DNA of 64,000 nt. Origin: Streptomyces sp. SM1. GTDB taxonomy: Bacteria; Actinomycetota; Actinomycetes; Streptomycetales; Streptomycetaceae. Of the stretch, positions 60,685-64,000 are shown in pieces. The position numbers and the translations under genes are program-made. The notes under the pieces were generated by a model. That model did not search any database and was not told where the DNA came from. It worked only from the letters and a program-made list of their open reading frames with translations. The DNA is taken from positions 379 through 64,378 of the forward strand of contig NZ_NEUB01001039.1 of assembly GCF_002910825.1 (NCBI RefSeq), in the 5' to 3' direction. The stretch's first letter is position 1, and every line of letters begins with the position of its first letter.

Positions 60685-60909
60685 GCGGTCCGCTCCTGTG
60701 TGTGCTCGTCCACGAGCGGGTTAACAAGTTGGTGTGCTGGGCGGAACCTTAGAGGCCTACTTCCTGGTAGCTACAACTTTCCCGCAGGAGCGCTTCGAAA
60801 CGCCTGATGAACCATGCCGGTACGTGGAGGGGTGCCCGGAAAGCGCTACTAACCGACAGGTCACCCGTCGCCGAGCCGACCCGGCTGGGGTCAGTTCGGG
60901 CCGCAGTAG

Positions 60910-61210
60910 GCACGGCTCGGCGCAGCCCGTCGGCGAGGCGCTGGGCAAGGACGGCGGCCTGGTGGGCGCCGGCCGGCCCGCGGGTGGCCTCGATGGCGCG
61001 GATGAATGCGGATCCGACGATGACCGCGTCGGCATAGGAGCCGACGAGGGCCGCCTGCGCTGGAGTGGAGACGCCGATGCCGACAGCGACGGGGTGGGTG
61101 AGGGCGCGCAGGCTGTCGACGAAGGTCGGCAGGCCTCGGTGAAGTGGGCCTTGGCCGCCGGTGACGCCGGCCGTCGCGGGGGCGTAGACCGCAGTCGCGG
61201 GTGACGACGA
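60910..61210 (-). pseudogene. trpA (tryptophan synthase alpha) C-terminal remnant
   Basis: A minus-strand frame reads AVYAPATAGVTGGQGPL, LPTFVDSLRALTHPVAVGIGVSTPAQAALVGSYADAVIVGSAFIRAIEATRG, the phosphate-binding C-terminal third of TrpA. The N-terminal two thirds including the catalytic Glu and Asp are absent. A GTG at 61257, coupled to the upstream gene stop, starts a different frame that does not lead into this one. It is a degraded copy. Confidence 0.7.
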
Positions 61211-61253
61211 CGGCGATCGGCGTGCCTGCCGGTGGCCGGGATGAAGCGGCCGT

Positions 61254-61538
61254 TCACACGTCGCCCTCCGGCTCGGAAACTCCGGCTGCCCGGCTAACGA
61301 GCGGTGTGATGGCTCCCGACCCGGCCGGATGTACCTCCAGGCCGCCATCGGCGTTCAGCACCGGGCGACGGCTTGGGTAGGTGCGCCTTGCCGTCTCCAG
61401 GTCACGCTCGTCGAAGTCGCCGGTGAAGACGAGCACGCCGTGGAGGAGTTCAACTTTCTGCGCGGCGGTGGGCCAGCGGGAGAGTAGGGCTTCTGCGGTC
61501 ATGGGGGCTGCTGGCGGTGGCAGGTCCGGTCCAGTCAT
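61254..61538 (-). CDS. small hypothetical protein
   Basis: 94 residues from ATG 61538: PMTAEALLSRWPTAAQKVELLHGVLVFTGDFDERDLETARRTYPSRRPVLNADGGLEVHPAG. Resembles a family of short actinobacterial proteins; an Uma2-like start (LLHGVLVF) is a weak similarity. The GTGA overlap at its end suggests it was once coupled to the trpA-derived gene. Confidence 0.55.
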   Translation of the reverse strand: MTGPDLPPPAAPMTAEALLSRWPTAAQKVELLHGVLVFTGDFDERDLETARRTYPSRRPVLNADGGLEVHPAGSGAITPLVSRAAGVSEPEGDV

Positions 61539-61573
61539 GCGCGACCCTCTCTCGGTCGGGGCAGGCGGGTCTG

Positions 61574-62629
61574 TTATTGCAACAGTCCCGCTTGATAGTG
61601 CTGGTCGTGGTGCTGGACTGCCCGCCGGGGAAAGGCGCGGGCCATCCAGTCTTCTGGTGCTCCGACCTGGCGAAGTGTTGCGATCTGCCGGTCGTAGTCG
61701 CGCCCTTCGGGGCTGGCGTGGACGCGGAGGTAGAGGGGGTCGTCCTTGCCTGTGGTGTGGCCGTCGAAGTAGAAGGCGCAGGTGTGGTTCCACTGGTAGG
61801 GGGCGTCTGGTTCAGCGCAGTGGCAGAACCGGTGGGCCACGCGTGCCGGTAGTCCCCATCGTGGGTGGCACAGCCGCTGAAGGAGCTGGTCGTGCCACAG
61901 GGCCCGGGGGTGGCCGGTGCGGGCGTCGATCTTCCAGCTGTCGCCGTCGTCCCAGCACTGGACGCGGTAGAAGGCGGTGACGGTGTGGAAGAGCGCGATA
62001 CGCCGGAGCAGAGCGCTGCCCACCGCGGCCCGTGTGGCTCGCGTGCTTTCGCGACTGGGACAGGCGTTGAGGTAGTCGCATTCCACGGGATCGAGGCGCG
62101 GGGCCGTCCACAGCGGTCGCTGTCCGTTGCCTTCGCGCCAGTGCCGGTTTCGGCGTTCGACATCGGCCCAGCTCTCTTTCAGCCCGCGGGGCAGAGCGAG
62201 TACGAGCGTCGCCTCTGGCCCGGAGTCTTTCACCATGTGCAGGTGCAGTTGTCGGCCGCCGGCCTCGATGCCGCTCATCCGCAGGCCGGGAATCCCGGGT
62301 ACATCGTTCCCGTTTCCCGGTGCGGGAGTTGCGGGCAGCAGACGGCTCAGACAGTGCTCAGGGAAGGAGTAGCGCGCCTGGCCCATGTAAGGGTCGAGGT
62401 GCAGGGTGAGGGAAGTGCTGGAACCGGTCAGTGAAGCAATGCCGAAGGGGTGTGCGCACAGGTCCGGAGAGGTGCCCAGTTCCTCGAGGACGTAGCTCTC
62501 CAGCCGCATCTGCGCGGGCGAGGCCGGGGGTGCCGGGTGGCTGGTGCGAAGGCCGGCGCGGCGGGACTGCCCACTGCACTCGGCCCAGTAGCGCAACTTG
62601 CGGGACTCCCACGAGGAGCGGCTGCTCAC
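61574..62629 (-). CDS. hypothetical protein
   Basis: 351 residues with several Cys and His (ECDYLNACPSRES, VAHRFCHCAEPDAPYQWNHTCAFYFDGHTTG). The N-terminal start is uncertain; MRLESYVLEELGTSPDLCAHPFGIAS is a better-looking beginning about 40 residues in. Unknown family. Overlaps nothing and lies in an accessory region next to mobile DNA. Confidence 0.55.
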   Translation of the reverse strand: MSSRSSWESRKLRYWAECSGQSRRAGLRTSHPAPPASPAQMRLESYVLEELGTSPDLCAHPFGIASLTGSSTSLTLHLDPYMGQARYSFPEHCLSRLLPATPAPGNGNDVPGIPGLRMSGIEAGGRQLHLHMVKDSGPEATLVLALPRGLKESWADVERRNRHWREGNGQRPLWTAPRLDPVECDYLNACPSRESTRATRAAVGSALLRRIALFHTVTAFYRVQCWDDGDSWKIDARTGHPRALWHDQLLQRLCHPRWGLPARVAHRFCHCAEPDAPYQWNHTCAFYFDGHTTGKDDPLYLRVHASPEGRDYDRQIATLRQVGAPEDWMARAFPRRAVQHHDQHYQAGLLQ

Positions 62630-62848
62630 GACAGTGCCTTCCTGACGTGCCCCTGCCCGATCCCGGCACGCCTACGAACACTGACGATCTGCTGGGTGTG
62701 ATCACGGTGGTACAGGCCGGTGCAATGCCACGCTCCTTGCGTTCCTGTACGCCGGATCGGGCGGCGGTCGGAACGTGGCCCGCCTCGGGCCATGCCCGCC
62801 CATCATCCAGCGTCCTCACGGGACAAGACGGACGACACCGCCAGGGGT

Positions 62849-63187
62849 TCACCCGGACGGGTTGTGCCTCAAGCCTGGAGGGGACAGGTGAGCGGGAGCA
62901 CGCAGCGCCAGGAACTCGTGCTCAACCAGCCATGCGACCACCGCGCGCAATCGGGCGACAGGCACACCCAATCCATCGGCCCAGTGGACGAACCCGAACG
63001 GGACCGGTCCGCTGCCCTGGAGTTGGCCGGACAGGATGTCCAGCACATCCCGGCAGGTGCCGTCGTTACGCGGAGGGTTCCTACCGTTGGCGGCCCGGGC
63101 CTGCATGCGGTGCAGGAAACCGGCCGCCCTTCCCGCCGGTCCCGTGATGACGCCGAAGTCGCACATGCAGCTGCTCACGCACAGCAC
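62849..63187 (-). CDS. possible small protein near the IS
   Basis: 112 residues: ITGPAGRAAGFLHRMQARAANGRNPP followed by VLDILSGQLQGSGPVPFGFVHWADGLGVPVARLRAVVAWLVEHEFLAL. The middle looks like a winged-helix fragment. Start and reality are uncertain. Confidence 0.35.
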   Translation of the reverse strand: MLCVSSCMCDFGVITGPAGRAAGFLHRMQARAANGRNPPRNDGTCRDVLDILSGQLQGSGPVPFGFVHWADGLGVPVARLRAVVAWLVEHEFLALRAPAHLSPPGLRHNPSG

Positions 63188-63338
63188 AACGTCCAGCCCC
63201 TCGTGAACAACTCCTGGCGGTGCCCAGACTCACCCGAACAGACGCTCTGTGTCGCGTGTAGGGCCTGCCCCTCTCTGGCAACGTAGGACGAGGCAGGCAT
63301 ACTGGATGATTCATTGAGTCGAGGGCGGAGAGGGAGTA

Positions 63339-63758
63339 GTGCTCGTAGTGGCCAGCACCAACGACCACGGGACCCCGGATCCGCAGGTGACACCCCGCGC
63401 GGCCGGTCATCGCCGGTACTCGGCGGCGTACAAGGCGCGGATCTTGGCCGAGTACGAAGGGATCGACAAGCAGGCCAAGGGCGCCTTGCTGCGGCGCGAG
63501 GGCCTATATTCGTCGCTGATCACAACCTGGCGTCAGCAGCGGGACAAGGGTGCCGAGGCGGCGCTCGCCGCATCGGCGGGTCGGCCGAAGACCGATCCGC
63601 GGGACAAGGAGATCGCCCGGCTCAAGTCCGAAAACGCCAAGCTGGGAGCCGAGCTGGGCAAGGCACGCACCGTCATCGAGGTGCAGTCAAAACTCTCCGC
63701 GCTGCTCGACCAGTTCGCCACGGACAGCGCCACGACGAACAACGGCGAGAGCAAGTGA
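63339..63758 (+). mobile_element. IS3-type transposase OrfA
   Basis: 139 residues: [48 protein letters not shown] is the helix-turn-helix, followed by a coiled coil ([37 protein letters not shown]). It ends in GTGA overlap with OrfB. Complete in the window. Element ends are not identified. Confidence 0.85.
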
Positions 63759-64000
63759 CCTTGGCGGAAGCGGCGTCCGCTGGCGTGCCCGTCGGCGAGG
63801 GCGAGTCGGCCTTCGAGGCGGCCCGCACGGTTGCCCTGGGCAAGCTGTCCCTCCTGGTCGGCCGGGTCAAGGCATGCGCCGCGCTCGGCGTGAGCCGGGC
63901 GACCTGGTACCGCCACCACCGCACGTCCCCGCCGCCGGTGAAGCCGACGCTGGAGCGCAAGCGCCATCCGCGGGCCCTGAGCGAGGCTGAGGAGGCGGAG
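63755..64000 (+). mobile_element. IS3-type transposase OrfB, N-terminal part, cut by the window edge
   Basis: GTG 63755 overlaps the OrfA stop. [41 protein letters not shown] is the typical start of IS3 OrfB before the DDE domain. The catalytic core is beyond 64000. Whether OrfA-OrfB is joined by frameshifting or by coupling is not evident. Confidence 0.8.

Overview
The window looks like an accessory region of a Streptomyces (or very close actinomycete) chromosome. GC content is very high, GTG starts and ATGA/GTGA start-stop overlaps are common, and it carries families typical of that genus: a conservon with two P450 genes, an XRE/DUF5753 regulator with a DUF397 partner, a DUF5999 protein and long-repeat regulators. 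Both ends are mobile DNA: an IS1380-like transposase fragment and a decayed three-recombinase module on the left, an IS3-type orfA/orfB on the right.

Layout. 1-4953: IS1380 fragment and a recombinase trio whose first gene has an in-frame amber stop and a frameshift. 4977-19953 (minus): one long, mostly overlapping operon. It starts with a 41-codon ORF and an ABC transporter, followed by a triple-NUDIX protein, HIT protein, phosphotransferase, MFS transporter, two PIMT-type methyltransferases, a class I methyltransferase, NUDIX-phosphotransferase and GNAT-NUDIX fusions, a VanX-type dipeptidase and a truncated PIG-L enzyme. 20238-23204 (minus): an AlkC-type DNA glycosylase, a TauD-family dioxygenase and a free-standing class II aminoacyl-tRNA-synthetase-like catalytic domain. 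23709-33241 (plus): the most striking locus. A 114-residue peptide made of nine 11-residue repeats, each starting GMRPD, is followed by a membrane desaturase/hydroxylase-like enzyme, an arginine:glycine-type amidinotransferase, a JmjC/cupin-like protein, a haem-oxygenase-like di-iron oxidase, a GFA-type zinc protein, a DDAH/deiminase-like hydrolase, a cation/proton antiporter, a nitroreductase-like protein and a PRMT-like methyltransferase.

33324-42303 (minus): a regulator, then an operon with four tandem endonuclease/exonuclease/phosphatase paralogues, a DUF6624 protein, two GNAT-like paralogues and a LuxR-type protein. 42409-47585 (minus): a conservon (kinase, roadblock, DUF742, GTPase) with two P450s, one lacking the ExxR arginine as in the CYP157 family. 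47567-64000: a GH15 enzyme, small zinc proteins, a pair of divergent genes sharing an upstream tandem motif, an aldo/keto reductase, NUDIX, two related regulators, a PPC-domain protein, an asparaginase, a perfect 18-bp-arm palindrome in a divergent promoter, the XRE/DUF397 pair, a GNAT, a trpA remnant, hypotheticals and the IS.

Interpretation. The 23.7-33.2 kb locus reads as an undescribed multicore ribosomal-peptide (RiPP) cluster aimed at arginine guanidine groups. A PRMT-like methylase, a haem-oxygenase-like oxidase and a cupin are the activities that build the N-nitrosourea of streptozotocin from free arginine. Here they sit with a peptide carrying one Arg per repeat and, divergently, an AlkC-type glycosylase that repairs methylation damage. 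A DNA-alkylating or N-N-bonded peptide product is therefore a concrete but untested hypothesis. The 41-codon ORF heading the NUDIX/PIMT operon is a weaker second candidate precursor.
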